64,000 nt of DNA from Hippopus hippopus (GCA_946811185.2 OX328097.1:60293063-60357062); one strand, 5' to 3'; shown: positions 53,122-63,304, numbered from the stretch's first letter. Program-made: numbers and translations. The notes: a model not told the origin generated them from the letters alone.

Positions 53122-53428
53122 GGATTGCAATCTGCAATCTACAAAGCTCATTTCAAACTTTTGACAGAACCAAACTTGCAGACAATAAATGAAATGCTGC
53201 TAAAATGATAATTTCTGTCTTTGATAGGGTAGAAAACATCGTGGGAAAAGGAGAAAATGCTGGTAACCAGCATTTTCTCCTTTTCCCATAATGTTTTCAA
53301 AAGCCTTCTCCTTCAGGGTCTTTAACAGTAGGGATTATTTGGTAAACAGTTAAAGCCTTGTGTAACATTCATCAATATTGTGTAAGGGGTAAAGAACTGA
53401 GCTTTGTAGATTGCAGATTGCAATTGGC
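53122..53428. repeat. Perfect 27-bp inverted repeat flanking a MITE-A
   Basis: ATTGCAATCTGCAATCTACA plus AAGCTCA at about 53124-53150 recurs reversed at about 53399-53425 as TGAGCTTTGTAGATTGCAGA plus TTGCAAT. The MITE-A lies between. Confidence 0.8.
53152..53353 (-). mobile_element. MITE-A, left-truncated
   Basis: CTTGCAGACAATAAATGAAA, perfect core around GCTGGTAACCAGC, end TTTGGTAAACAGTTAA. Confidence 0.78.
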
Positions 53429-53579
53429 CCGAGATAAAATTTCACCAAGAGTGTACATTTTTACTTGAATGGAACATTGCAATGTACTTGCTATATATTA
53501 CACTTGTACAAAAATATTTGATGTTTACAAGACTTGTAAGAACTTGCAGTGCTAGATTATATTTTTTTTTTAACACAAT

Positions 53580-53720
53580 AACCCTTTCATTGTCGTAGGC
53601 AAAAATTGGGGCTTTCGCGGATGAAATCAGTTCAAGATCAGAATGCACAGAACATGCAGTCTGATCCTGGATCTGTAGTTTCGACATAATTAGTCAAGCC
53701 TATAATAGAAACATTTTTCT
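53580..53720. mobile_element. MITE-B
   Basis: TAACCCTTTCATTGTCG start; hairpin GTTCAAGATCAGAATGCACA / CATGCAGTCTGATCCTGGAT. Right end unclear. Confidence 0.5.
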
Positions 53721-54410
53721 GAGTTTCAGTATGTTGTACTGCAACTGTCAAAAGAGGTAAAGTTAATAATTATGTTTTGCTCTAAAACAGATTTGCAGCA
53801 AACAACCTCAAAAATAAATATGAACTGTCAACGAAAGGTTATGTGCTTGTTGAAAGAGATGTGGAGAAATTGGTCATGATAGAAATTGCTCATCATTAGC
53901 AATCTCTCCATGTCACAATGCATTAGCAAATGGTCTGGTGCCAGTGAAATTGTCCTCTGCAAGAGGCAATTAACTCGGCTAACACTTTTTGAATGGTCAC
54001 TGCTGATTTGCAATTTTTTTCTCAACATTTCCTAATTTTAAAATTTCTATAATGCAAACTTGGAAAAATTGGCCTTTTTTGGGAACTCAATTTTATGCTT
54101 TTCATTATGCTTTTACCAGAAAAAAAAATTTTTTTTTTTTCATTTATTTTCCACAAAATACATACATAGTGCATACTGCAATACAACATTCAAAAACATT
54201 GGTATATTATTATTTTTTTTAAATACAATTCATTTGAAAATGATATGTTGTATCAGTATACAATATTTATATACATTGCTATTTTTTCTAACTTAAAAAG
54301 AAGAGAAAAGGAAAAAAAAAATAAGAAAAAATAGGGAGGGGGAGAGAGAGAGAGAGAGATCCTGAACTGTGACTAAGAGGTTTATTCACTTTATGTTATG
54401 TTATGTTTAC
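53721..54410. other. Intronic stretch with simple repeats
   Basis: Long A and T runs near 54120-54140 and 54310-54335, and a (GA)n run at 54341-54359. GAGAAATTGGTCATGATAGA / TTGCTCATCATTAGCAATCTCT near 53865-53910 is a short hairpin. No exon recognised. Confidence 0.5.
54341..54359. repeat. (GA)n microsatellite
   Basis: GGAGAGAGAGAGAGAGAGA. Confidence 0.85.
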
Positions 54411-54414
54411 TTTA

Positions 54415-54460
54415 AGGCAAGGAAAAATTTAGACTTGTTCAAATAGAAAGCATGTCCAGA
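54415..54460 (-). mobile_element. MITE-A, short fragment
   Basis: AAATTTAGACTTGTTCAAAT and GAAAGCATGTCCAGATGAC. Confidence 0.5.
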
Positions 54461-54467
54461 TGACACC

Positions 54468-54696
54468 TTAACCCTTTACCATACGGCAAAATTAAAGACC
54501 TATCCAAATTGAAAGCATTTGCAGACGACAATTTCATAGTGGCTCAAATGACGCAACTTTCCTTTGATAGGGTAGAAAACTGTGTGGGAAAAGGAGAAAA
54601 TGCTGGTTACCAGCATTTTCTCCTTTTCCCACGATGTTTTCTAAAGGCCTCTTCTTTAGGGGCGTTAAAAGTCGTCATTGTGTGGTAAAGGGTTAA
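54468..54696 (-). mobile_element. MITE-A, full length, young subfamily
   Basis: TTAACCCTTTACCATACGGC to GTGTGGTAAAGGGTTAA; 229 bp, intact palindrome. Nearly identical to 55621-55849, sharing AAGACCTATCCAAATTG and CATAGTGGCTCAAATGACGC. Confidence 0.88.
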
Positions 54697-54845
54697 ATAT
54701 GACTGAAATGATTGGATTGTTTTGTAAATGGGTAGAAAACATTGTTGGTAAAGGAGAAATGCAGGTTACCGGCATTTTCTCTTTTTCCCACAATGTCTTC
54801 TAGAGGCTTCTTGCTCAAGGTCGTTAAAACTCAAAAAAGGTTAAC
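54693..54845 (-). mobile_element. MITE-A, left-truncated
   Basis: Starts at the shared TTAA, then GGGTAGAAAACATTGTTGGT, core GCAGGTTACCGGC, GTCGTTAAAACTC and AAAAAAGGTTAA. Confidence 0.7.
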
Positions 54846-54854
54846 AGAAGTTGC

Positions 54855-55079
54855 TTAACCCTTTGCCAATCAATCCCAACTTTTGATGACCCTGAGTTAG
54901 AAGCCTTTAGAAAACATTGTGGGAAAAGGAGAAAATGCTGGTAACCAGCATTTTTGGCTTTTCCCATCATTCTGCCTATCAATGTACAAATTTCAGTTTT
55001 TGAGTCACATTTATTTCCTTGTCTGCAAATGCTTTGAATTTGGACAAGTCTAAAATTTTGTTGTTTAGTAATGTGTTAA
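54855..55079 (+). mobile_element. MITE-A, full length
   Basis: TTAACCCTTTGCCAATCAAT to GTTTAGTAATGTGTTAA; core GCTGGTAACCAGC, right arm shortened after TTTTCCCAT. Confidence 0.82.
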
Positions 55080-55620
55080 TCAAGCTTAAGGTGGCCTTCA
55101 GGACCTGGTACCACTATTCTTATTTATATTTCCTGGGCTAATACTTTCTGGAAAGTAAATCAATTTAACAAGATTCAAAGATTTATATTCGTGAGATGAA
55201 GGGTTAAATTAATGACGATGATTAATGCAAGGAAAAAATATTGCCTTGTATCAGTTACAGTGATGAAATGTTAAAGTGTTAACATTTAATGTAGCAGAAA
55301 AAAAAAAACTTTTAAATTTTACCACCTTGATTCAGTCATGTTAACCGAGTGTGATTGCTGTCTTATTTCTTCTCATTCAGCAAATCCCCGGTGATCCGTT
55401 GACCACGTCCTCCATTCTTTGTTGGAAATACATCGCTTTACTAAATGGTAATACTCCTTTCAGAAAAAGAAAACACTAGTCACAATTTTCTATCGGAATC
55501 TTTCTAAATACATTTCTGTTTGCAAACAGTTTGTACATTTATTTTCTAACTTGGTTTATCAATTCCTCAGGCATCTTTAAGCAACAGCTGTTAGTATCAC
55601 CATGGCTGTTGTTGCTGAAA
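55080..55620. other. Unique stretch with a splice-bounded candidate exon
   Basis: See the finding at 55381-55447: a strong acceptor (TTCTTCTCATTCAG) precedes 67 open bases and a GTAATA donor. Otherwise nothing recognised. Confidence 0.4.
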
Positions 55621-55849
55621 TTAACCCTTTACCACATGGCAAAATTTAAGACCTATCCAAATTGAAAGCATTTGCAGAAGACAATTTCATAGTGGCTCAA
55701 ATGACGCAACTTTTCTTTGATAGGGTAGAAAACTTTGTGGGAAAAGGAGAAAATGCTGGTTACCAGCATTTTCTCCTTTTCCCACAATGTTTTCAAAAGG
55801 CCTCTTCTTCAGGGGTGTTAAAAGGTGTCATTGTGTGGTAAAGGGTTAA
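55621..55849 (-). mobile_element. MITE-A, full length, young subfamily
   Basis: TTAACCCTTTACCACATGGC to GTGTGGTAAAGGGTTAA; sister of the 54468 copy about 1.15 kb away, in the same orientation. Confidence 0.88.
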
Positions 55850-56100
55850 TGGACTTACATGAGCACCGCCATGTTTAAGATCATGTGACTGGCAGTATTT
55901 CAAAATGGAAACACCCTTGATATAGGCGAGGTTAGGTGTAGGTACGGAATTGGCTGCATTGTGATAAGTGGTTATTTGTAAGATGTTTTTGCTAAAAGTG
56001 GCCAAAAAGAATTTTTTAATTCACATTGAATTGTTTCTATTTTTTCCACAACAAAGATTTTCATTTCACCTTTTTTAATTTTTGCACGCAAGGCACTGTT

Positions 56101-56310
56101 TACTCATTACCAGATGATAAAACATGTCTGAATTGAAAGTGTTTCAATAAAGAAACAACAAAAAAAATAATAAAATAATTAAAAGGAAAATAAAAGCAAT
56201 TAATGGAAAAGGAAAAATGATGGTTACCAACATTTTCCCTTTTGCCACAATGTTTTTAAAAGCTTTCTCCTCCGGTTCATTAAAATATAGGATAGTTAAA
56301 CTTTAGCAGA
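56101..56310 (-). mobile_element. MITE-A, degraded
   Basis: TACTCATTACCAGATGATAA, an A-rich replaced middle, core GATGGTTACCAACATTTTCC, end AGGATAGTTAAA. Confidence 0.62.
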
Positions 56311-56424
56311 GGATGAAATTTCTACTTGTCCACTGAATGTACATATGAGCTATAAAAAAAGTTAAATGGAACTTTCTAGCAAAAAGCAGAAAACCCAAAT
56401 ATTGCAATATCTTAGTTATTTTTC

Positions 56425-56545
56425 GAGGAAAATTATCTCCTTATTGGACAGTGTAGATCCAAGATCAGACTGCAGATTCTGTCCACAAAAAGTCCTTGAT
56501 TTGTGCTTAGCAGCCTAAGGGCTAAAAAGTAAAAATTTTTAACCC
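56425..56545. mobile_element. MITE-B
   Basis: CAGTGTAGATCCAAGATCAG and CTGCAGATTCTG hairpin, CAGCCTAAGGGCTAA near the end. Confidence 0.5.
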
Positions 56546-56795
56546 TTATGACTGTTAGAGATGGGTTCGTTCTCTCAGCAATTAGGTTACTTATCCATGG
56601 ATTATACTGATGGACATTTCATATGAAAGACCTTTTCTGTCTGATAAGACAGGATTACTCCACCCATGTCCCAAATACCACTGCTATTATAATCAACTTT
56701 TCTTTGATCTACAAAATGTATTCAGAGTTGCAAGGTTTAACCCTTTCCAAAGAGATTTAATGTTTTTCAACCCTTTCAAGTTTGTTTTGTTTTGA

Positions 56796-57011
56796 ATGGT
56801 GTTTTTACACTGCTTTCAACAGTATTTTAGTAATTTTGTGGCAGCAGCTGACATAAAAATATATCCCGGGTTTCACTAGTACTAGGCTAGGGATCTGAAG
56901 TGTCTTGCCCAAAGACACAGTCCCACAAAAAACCTAGGGCTTCCAGTATGGCTCGAACCCAGGGCCTCCTGAGTACGAGTCTACATTTCACCACTGAGCC
57001 ATGCAGGACCC
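56796..57011 (-). mobile_element. SINE type A, reverse orientation, well preserved
   Basis: In reverse: GCATGGCTCAGTGGTGAAAT as A box, CTGGGTTCGAGCCATAC as B box, GTGTCTTTGGGCAAGACACT, tail to AAACACCATTCAAAACA. Confidence 0.78.
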
Positions 57012-57051
57012 TTTCAACCATTTATAAAAGAACAAGTCTGTTGATACACAG

Positions 57052-57450
57052 TTAGAATAGGAAAAAATGCTGGTACAACAACATTTATTTCTCCCTTTTC
57101 CACAATAATCTCTACCCTTCCAAGGACAGATTCAATCATTTGAGCCAGACTTTATTTGTTTTATGCTTTTGATATGGCCATTAAAATTTTGTCTGCAATG
57201 GCATGCTTTCAATATGGACAAGTATGAAATTTTCTTGAGACTGGTAGCACAGCTGGTAGCATACAAAACTTGAGACCAGGGTATTGTCAGTTCAAATCCA
57301 CAGCTTGGCCAGTTAATTTCCGAGGATTGATGAGGATAGCATAGTTATAAATGCACTGGCTGCCACGATAAAACTGATGTATTGTTAACGATGTTAAACA
57401 TGGTCAAAACAGTACAAACTAAAATTTTGTTGTGTGGTATACAGCTTATT
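57052..57450 (+). mobile_element. MITE-A, interrupted by a SINE
   Basis: Core remnant AAAAAATGCTGGTACAACAA and CCCTTCCAAGGACAGATTCA, then GGACAAGTATGAAATTTTCT, broken by SINE 57238-57418, and TTTGTTGTGTGGTATACAGC after it. Confidence 0.65.
57238..57418 (+). mobile_element. SINE type B, internally deleted
   Basis: GGTAGCACAGCTGGTAGCAT as A box, TGTCAGTTCAAATCCACAG as B box, CCGAGGATTGATGAGGATAG, then straight to CACTGGCTGCCACGATAAAA. Confidence 0.7.
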
Positions 57451-57479
57451 TTTATAGTACTTGGCACTAATTTAAGTGG

Positions 57480-57550
57480 TCATGTTAACAGTGCAGAAAA
57501 AGACCAGATTATACAGAATGTGCATTTTGGTCTTGGTTATTTACTATAAC
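57480..57550. mobile_element. MITE-B, core fragment (weak)
   Basis: ACAGTGCAGAAAAAGACCAG / TTTTGGTCTTGG hairpin with GCATTTTGGT. Confidence 0.35.
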
Positions 57551-57759
57551 TTTTTTTTAAATATCCTGGTCAGAATTGGGTTAGAATTGCAATCTTTCGG
57601 TCTGAAACAAATGAATGTTTACTTTAAGCTATTAGTACTAAAGACCTGATATTTGAAGTTTCAAGAAAAACCCTGGTCATATTTTTTTCTAGACAAAAAT
57701 TTTGGAAAGTTAGATTCATGGTTATGCTATATTTATATATCTTGTGTAGTCTGATCTTA

Positions 57760-58062
57760 TAGGGGAGCCTGGTGGCCCAGTTGGTAGAGCAGTGCTTTAA
57801 GCCAGGGGGTCACCAGTTGGAATCCCAAGCTAGGCCAATTTACTAGAGGATTGATGATTGAAACAGGATTTATTCCTAAGAATCTCACTATTGATTGTTG
57901 TTTTCGTGACAGTTATGTTAGAAGGCAGCCAGTAGCCTTGGAAGAAAATTGTGGGAAGTACTGGTAAGAATAAACCCCCCCAAAAAATGGTGCAGTGGCA
58001 GCTGCAATATAAGTGAAATAATGTTGCAAATGGTGTTAAATGCCATGTAAACAGACTATCAA
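57760..58062 (+). mobile_element. SINE type B, full length
   Basis: CTGGTGGCCCAGTTGGTAGA as A box, CCAGTTGGAATCCCAAGC as B box, GAGGATTGATGATTGAAAC, AAGGCAGCCAGTAGCCTTGG, tail AAATAATGTTGCAAATGGTG. Confidence 0.76.
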
Positions 58063-58214
58063 ACTGGTCTTACTTCACTGTCTGCAATGACTCAAAATGT
58101 TGCTGTTAGCACAACAAAGCCTCATCTTATTCCTTGGTGTCAAAGGGGATAATGTCCCAATGGCAGTATTTGTTTCTAGTGCAATATATCAGATCTTCCA
58201 AACAATCATTTTAT

Positions 58215-58688
58215 TTAACCCTTTACCACACAGTCAAGTTTTTTAAAAATGCTGAATAGGAGAGCTATTTTAAAACTTTGTGTGCTGAGCCCCAGTAGCT
58301 CAGTCTGTAGCGTACAGGACTTGAGACTACAGGAGGTTGCTGGTTTGATTCCCAGCTCGGTCAATTTCTTTCCGAGGATTGATGATAGTAATTGCGATAG
58401 GATTCATTTCTCTCTCACCACTGACCATTGTGTCCAGGATGGTTATGTGGGAAAGCAGCCAGTGGCTTGGAAAGAAAACTGTGCAGATTACTGGTAAAAG
58501 AAACTCCAGCAAAGCATGGACAGGTGCACTGGCTGCTGTGATATAGCTGAAATAATGTTGAAAATAGCATTTTCTCCTCTTTCCACATGTTCTGCCCTTT
58601 CATCAACAAATAAACCAACATTTTAGACAAATTATTTGTGCTTTGGAACCAGACAAGTCTTAAATTTTGTCATTTGATATACAGTTAA
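58215..58688 (+). mobile_element. MITE-A, interrupted by a SINE
   Basis: TTAACCCTTTACCACACAGT to about 58284 (AAAACTTTGTGTG); resumes at 58570 with GCATTTTCTCCTCTTTCCAC, CCCTTTCATCAACAAA and ends TTTGATATACAGTTAA. Confidence 0.78.
58288..58572 (+). mobile_element. SINE type B, reference copy, nested in MITE-A
   Basis: AGCCCCAGTAGCTCAGTCTG and TGTAGCG as A box, GCTGGTTTGATTCCCAGC as B box, CCGAGGATTGATGATAG, CACTGACCATTGTGTCC, GCAGCCAGTGGCTTGGAAAG, CTCCAGCAAAGCATGGACAG, tail AGCTGAAATAATGTTGAAAA. Frames of 61-82 codons in it are spurious. Confidence 0.8.
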
Positions 58689-58910
58689 CCATTTCATATC
58701 TGCTCCACCCACTTCCTCTTGACAGGTATTAAATTCAATGGAATATTTTTGAAGGTCAAAGGCTTTACTTTGTTGCATACAGCTAAATCCACTTAAATTC
58801 TGCTTGAAATAAACCATTGTTTGATCTGGAGTTTTAAATCTATCCATAGTTTACACCCTTGGAACATTACACGCCTATTTCTGATTGTCTGTAGGGAGAG
58901 TTGAGCACAT

Positions 58911-59125
58911 TTCACTTTTTTCCTAAACAACAAATTTAGACTCTTCCAAACCTAAAGCTTTTGCAAATGACATGGTTGAAATCAGTATAAATGAACTGAA
59001 GTCCTTTGAAATGGAAGAAAACATTGTGGGATAAGGTGAAAATGCTAGTTAACGATATTTTCTCCTGTTCCCACTTTATTTTCAAAAGCTATGTTTCTGT
59101 TTTGAACATGTGGTGATAATGTTAA
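58911..59125 (-). mobile_element. MITE-A
   Basis: CACTTTTTTCCTAAACAACA to GTGGTGATAATGTTAA; core GCTAGTTAACGATATTTTCT decayed. Confidence 0.74.
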
Positions 59126-59336
59126 CCATTTACCACGCAGTGCCAAATTTTAGCAAGCCTTAGAAAGAAGGCATTTAAAAACATTGTGGCAAAAGGAGAA
59201 AATGGTGACCGTTTCCAACAATGTTCTCTACTCTATCAAGTCAACTTCCAGCATTTGAGGTACATTTGATTTGTCACCTACAAATGCTTTAGAATTGGAC
59301 TAATCTTAAATTTTTGTTGTTTGGTAGAGTTATGGA
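59122..59336 (+). mobile_element. MITE-A, core-shortened
   Basis: TTAACCATTTACCACGCAGT to GTTTGGTAGAGTTA; right core arm missing. Shares the TTAA at 59122 with the previous copy. Confidence 0.76.
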
Positions 59337-59442
59337 GTAAAGATAATGGTTTTATAGAAAGTGCAGTTTGATGTTGAATCTACACTCTGTGATTGGCAAA
59401 CTTCATGGTTACGAACTTACAATATCTAGGTACTTTTACCTG

Positions 59443-59645
59443 GACTTGTATTCACTAACCATTCTCAAGAACATTCTTTGTCTTATTCTCAAGAATTTTC
59501 TAAACCTTTTGGTTTAGCTAATCAGAAATTGTGTTACATTCAAATTTGTAAAACTCTTGAGAATTAGTTTAGCCAATCAGAAGCTGTGTTACAATTCTTG
59601 AGAATCAGACAAAGCATATTCTAAAGAATGGTTGGGGAATATGAA
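59443..59645. mobile_element. MITE-D (ATTGGCT palindrome), copy 4, rearranged
   Basis: TTCACTAACCATTCTCAAGA / TCTAAAGAATGGTTGGGGAA ends; inner AGCTAATCAGAAATTGTGTT and AGCCAATCAGAAGCTGTGTT appear as a direct pair, replacing the usual inverted pair. Confidence 0.68.
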
Positions 59646-60225
59646 CCGTGATTGAAAAGGCCTTTATCAATTTAGTGCTCAGATGGATTACCCCTCACTT
59701 CATGTGACAAACAGTTGCTCCTTTCCACACAATGTTTTCAAAAGCTGTTTGCCATTTACAGGGATATAAAGAAATACTCTAATACCAGAAAAAACCTTTC
59801 AAACAGGACGAGACTTTTTTCACCATATTTCTACCCTCATTAATAGATATAAATGCACTTATTTAACATTTCCTTTATTTAAACAGTTTAAAATTTTGAC
59901 AAGGTTTTAGTCATGTCTCTGACATTCCATGTTTTATAAAATGACGTCATTAAAAGATCGATATACAACTTTATTTACCATCCTAACACTGCTTTGTAAA
60001 CCTGAGCATGGTGTATTTATCCTAAATATTTGATAAACATTGGTAAACCCTTTTTTTCTTTTTTTTAAGTAAGATGGCAAACATTCAGTCAGTTTTAAGA
60101 GAGGCTTGATTTTTGTTGTATGCATAGTAAGCCATGATGACGTTTCCTTGACAGCAATATGTCACATGAAGCATCATTGTTTATTGTAAAGCAAATAGGA
60201 ATTCCCTTGTCATCAGTTCATCGAT
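59646..60225. other. Intronic stretch; MITE-A core relic at 59700-59755
   Basis: CTCCTTTCCACACAATGTTT and TCAAAAGCTGTTTGCC are a relic of one MITE-A arm. Nothing else recognised. Confidence 0.4.
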
Positions 60226-60456
60226 TTAACCGGCTTTACCAGCCAACAAGATTTTAGCCTTGTCCAAATTGAAAGCATTTGCAGACGACAATTTCAATGT
60301 GGCTCAGATGGTGCAATTTTTCTTTGATAGGGTAGAAAACACTGTGGGAAAAGGAGAAAATGCTGGATACCAGCATTTTCTTCTTTTCCCACATTGTTTT
60401 TGAAAGGCTTCTTTCCCAAGATTATTTAAAGTCTGCATTGTGCGGTAAAGGATTAA
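60226..60456 (-). mobile_element. MITE-A, full length
   Basis: TTAACCGGCTTTACCAGCCA to GTGCGGTAAAGGATTAA; core GCTGGATACCAGC with intact arms. Confidence 0.84.
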
Positions 60457-60725
60457 TTAATTTGAAAAGGTACCAGTTTAGAGAAAAATCAGATTTACAA
60501 CTTGTTTTACATCTTTAGCTTTGTGCATAATGGGTGCTATGCCCTTGCAAATATCTTGTGAAACCTAGCAGGAAATTTTCCCTACAAAGTTCTTGTTTTT
60601 GCTATGCTCTAAGTCTTTTTCTGCGATATTTTAGTTATATTCTGTAATTCTGTACACCTGTTCAGTCTTTCAACAGATTATTTTATTAATTAAATGCACA
60701 GCATATCTTCCCAACCTATGGGCAA

Positions 60726-60843
60726 CTGCATTTTCTCCTTTTCCCACATTGTTTTTACCCTGTCATTGGTTCATTTGTACCACTTTCAAATTTGTTGTCA
60801 TCAGATTGAAGAATGTAAAACATGTTGTTTGGTGAAGAGCTAA
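60726..60843 (+). mobile_element. MITE-A, right half
   Basis: GCATTTTCTCCTTTTCCCAC arm, GTACCACTTTCAAATTTGTT, GTTTGGTGAAGAGCTAA end. Confidence 0.65.
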
Positions 60844-60904
60844 GTAGATCAAGATCACACTGCACAGTAATGATAACTAATGATATACATTGTCTCCAAA
60901 GGCT

Positions 60905-61118
60905 TCAACCATTTAGCAAAGAATCCCGACTTTTAGTGACTATGATAGAGAAGGCTTATGAAAACAGTGTGGGAAAAGGAGAAAATGCTGGGAACCAGTG
61001 TTTTCTTCCCTTTCAAATACAGGCATTAACTTTTTATTCATGTTTACTTTGTCATCTGCAAAATTAATGCTTTCAGTTTAGACATGTCTATAATTTATGT
61101 CGTTTGGTAAAGAGATAA
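60905..61118 (+). mobile_element. MITE-A
   Basis: CAACCATTTAGCAAAGAATC to TTTGGTAAAGAGATAA; core GCTGGGAACCAGTGTTTTCT, right outer arm deleted. Confidence 0.75.
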
Positions 61119-61284
61119 TGCTTTAACAGTGCCAATGATGATGAAATTAGTGGAATCTTCATTAGGCACGTACCCTGACAACATCAATTTTTGCAACATC
61201 AATTTTTTGAGGAAAAAGGCAAGCGAAATTGCTGATTGAATGGAGACTTGGCACAGGCCTTATTCTTAATTCTTGTGTTTGGTA

Positions 61285-61440
61285 CATTCTGGTTCACATC
61301 CCAATCACTGTTTGACAGAAAGCAGCCAGTGGCCTAGGAAGAATATTCTGCAACTCCAGGAAAGCATGGACAGGTGCACATGCCGCATGATGTAACTGAG
61401 CTAATGTTGGATATGGCACTAAACTCCAGACTAACCAATA
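61285..61440 (+). mobile_element. SINE type B, 5'-truncated
   Basis: AAGCAGCCAGTGGCCTAGGA, CTCCAGGAAAGCATGGACAG, CATGATGTAACTGAGCTAAT. Confidence 0.65.
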
Positions 61441-61637
61441 TGTTTTCTATAGATTACATTCTTTCGCTTATTGTGATGTATATATTTTATTTAATCTCTT
61501 GATTTGAGGATGAAAAATGGATTTATGATAAAAGGTATGAAGTGTTTTTCTTCCAAACAAATACCTGAAGTCAAGGTTTTGTTGTTATGCACTGACCAGA
61601 ATAAGCCAGTAAGTATAGTTCGTTCAACCTTCATGGG

Positions 61638-61808
61638 TTATGTTAACTCCAGACAACAAAATTGTAGACTTTCTACAATGATGACTCGTAGACGACAGAT
61701 TAATTATGGCTCCAGTGAATAAATTTGTCTTCGAACAGATGAAAAACCTGTAAGAGTAGGAGAAAATGCTGGTGACCGACAGTTCTTCTTTTCTCATGAG
61801 AAGTTTCA
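61638..61808 (-). mobile_element. MITE-A, right half decayed
   Basis: TTAACTCCAGACAACAAAAT, GACGACAGATTAATTATGGC, GAGAAAATGCTGGTGACC; no right terminus. Confidence 0.65.
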
Positions 61809-62030
61809 ATTATTTACCAAAAAACAAAGTTTTACACTAGTCAAAATTGAAAGCATTTGCAGACAACAAAATAAATGTGACTCAAATATTGAAATTTGTT
61901 TTGGGATGGATCCAAAACATCCTGGGAAAAGGAGAAAATGCTGGTTTCCAGCATTTTCTCCTTTTTTCACAATCTTTTCAAAAGGCTTTTTTTAGGGTAG
62001 TTCAAAGTTTGGATTGTGTTATAGGGTTAA
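61807..62030 (-). mobile_element. MITE-A
   Basis: CAATTATTTACCAAAAAACA to GTGTTATAGGGTTAA; core GCTGGTTTCCAGC, arms intact. Confidence 0.8.
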
Positions 62031-62108
62031 GGAGCTTTGTTCCACAGGGATAATAATGACCTTAATGTCAGAAATATTTACATCATAACAGAAGTTGATG
62101 GATAGGTT

Positions 62109-62397
62109 GCATGGTGTTTTCAACATTATTTTAGCTATATCAGGGAAGTCAGTGTGCCTAACCTTCATGCTTTCCTGGAGTTGCTTTTATCAGTACTACG
62201 CACAATATTCTTCCCAAGCCACTGGCTGCTTTCCTGCATAACCACTGTTGATGATCAATGATCAACAGTAAGAGAAGAATGAGCCCTGTCATAATTAGTA
62301 TCATCAGTCCTCGGAAAGAAATTGGCAAGCTGGGGATTCAAACCAGCGACCCGCTGGTCTCAAGTCCTGTATGCTACCAACTTCGCTACCAGGGCTC
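62109..62397 (-). mobile_element. SINE type B, reverse orientation, full length
   Basis: In reverse: CGAGCCCTGGTAGCGAAGTT as A box, CTGGTTTGAATCCCCAGC as B box, CCGAGGACTGATGATAC, CAGCCAGTGGCTTGGGAAG, CTCCAGGAAAGCATGAAGG, tail AGCTAAAATAATGTTGAAAA. Confidence 0.78.
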
Positions 62398-62481
62398 GGC
62401 ACATGATGGCATTTATCTGGTAGTTAGATGTTTTAAAAAACATGGATTCATGGAAGGGGTTCCCCAGAAATCATATGCTTT

Positions 62482-62691
62482 CTAACACTGTACCAAACAA
62501 CAAAATTTTAGACTCTTTCTTGTTGAAAGAATTTGCAGATAAGTAAAAATTAAAACTGGCTGAAATAGTTGGACTTGTATTTGATAGGGTAGGAAACATT
62601 GTGAGAAAAGGAGAAAATGCTGGTTACCAGCATTTTCTCCTTTTCCCACAAAGTTTTCAAAAGTGTTTTTCCTCAATGTTTGGTAAAGAGC
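62482..62691 (-). mobile_element. MITE-A
   Basis: CTAACACTGTACCAAACAAC to GTTTGGTAAAGAGCCA. Palindrome perfect around GCTGGTTACCAGC; the right half is shortened at CCTCAATG. Confidence 0.8.
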
Positions 62692-62859
62692 CACATCTCC
62701 AATTTTAAAGGCATCAGAAGATTGCTTGCACGTGAAAATTTTTTATGGTTCAGTCTCTCTAGAAGGTGACGCATAATCTTGAGAGTGCAAAATAAGTGAA
62801 ATGGACATTTTCAGTCAATAAGGAACCAAAAATTCAATGCTGTTTTGCTGACCTAATGC

Positions 62860-62960
62860 AGTACAAGGTATTTCAGACAATATTGATTCCAGACCAGGAT
62901 GTATGCGCCTTGAAGTCTGATCTTTGTCTATACTGTCTGCAAAAGCAACTTATTGGCAGT
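62860..62960. mobile_element. MITE-B-like fragment
   Basis: CCTTGAAGTCTGATCTTTGT and CTATACTGTCTGCAAAAGCA match one side of the MITE-B core. Confidence 0.35.
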
Positions 62961-63211
62961 GATAGTTCTTCTTCAAACTGATGTCTCAATTATGGTATTT
63001 GAATTTTCCAAGTTGGGAGCTTGCTCATGATCTAATAAACTGTCAAAGAACATTGGTGAAAGTTAATGAAATGTTCATTAGCCTTTTCATGAAAATTGGA
63101 AATCAGTAGTTCACGAACATAAATCATCTTTCTTGAACTTTCAAATCATGGTTAAAAAAAAAAAAGTTAATGAACTTGCTTACATGAGCTCTTTCCATTT
63201 TCTGCTTGCAG

Positions 63212-63281
63212 GAAGTACTTCAGCAGTTGATCATTATGAAATTACCAAACATACACATGATAAGCCGGGAGCCAGAAAAAG
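63212..63281 (+). CDS. CCDC88-family Hook domain, internal exon 3
   Basis: This internal exon (70 nt) has acceptor TTCTGCTTGCAG and donor GTGAGT. It starts in phase 0, matching the phase-0 end of the exon at 18621, and ends one base into a codon. The peptide EVLQQLIIMKLPNIHMISRE is very close to the segment of Daple and Girdin that reads (E)VLQQLI.M.LPNV..IG. In family proteins this follows YYQ directly, so no coding exon is missing between 18621 and 63212 even though they are 44.6 kb apart. The remainder of the domain (the LLLLLLGCAVQC-type helix) and the coiled coil must lie beyond base 64000. Confidence 0.92.
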
Positions 63282-63304
63282 GTGAGTACTTCTACATGTT
63301 TTTT

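Larger units (their letters stand above)
18622..63211 (+). other. Intron of about 44.6 kb between Hook-domain exons 2 and 3
   Basis: GTAAGT to TGCAG, phase 0. Nearly all of the repeat content of the window lies in it. It has room for nested genes, but no open frame longer than about 120 codons occurs, and the longest ones lie in repeats. Confidence 0.85.
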
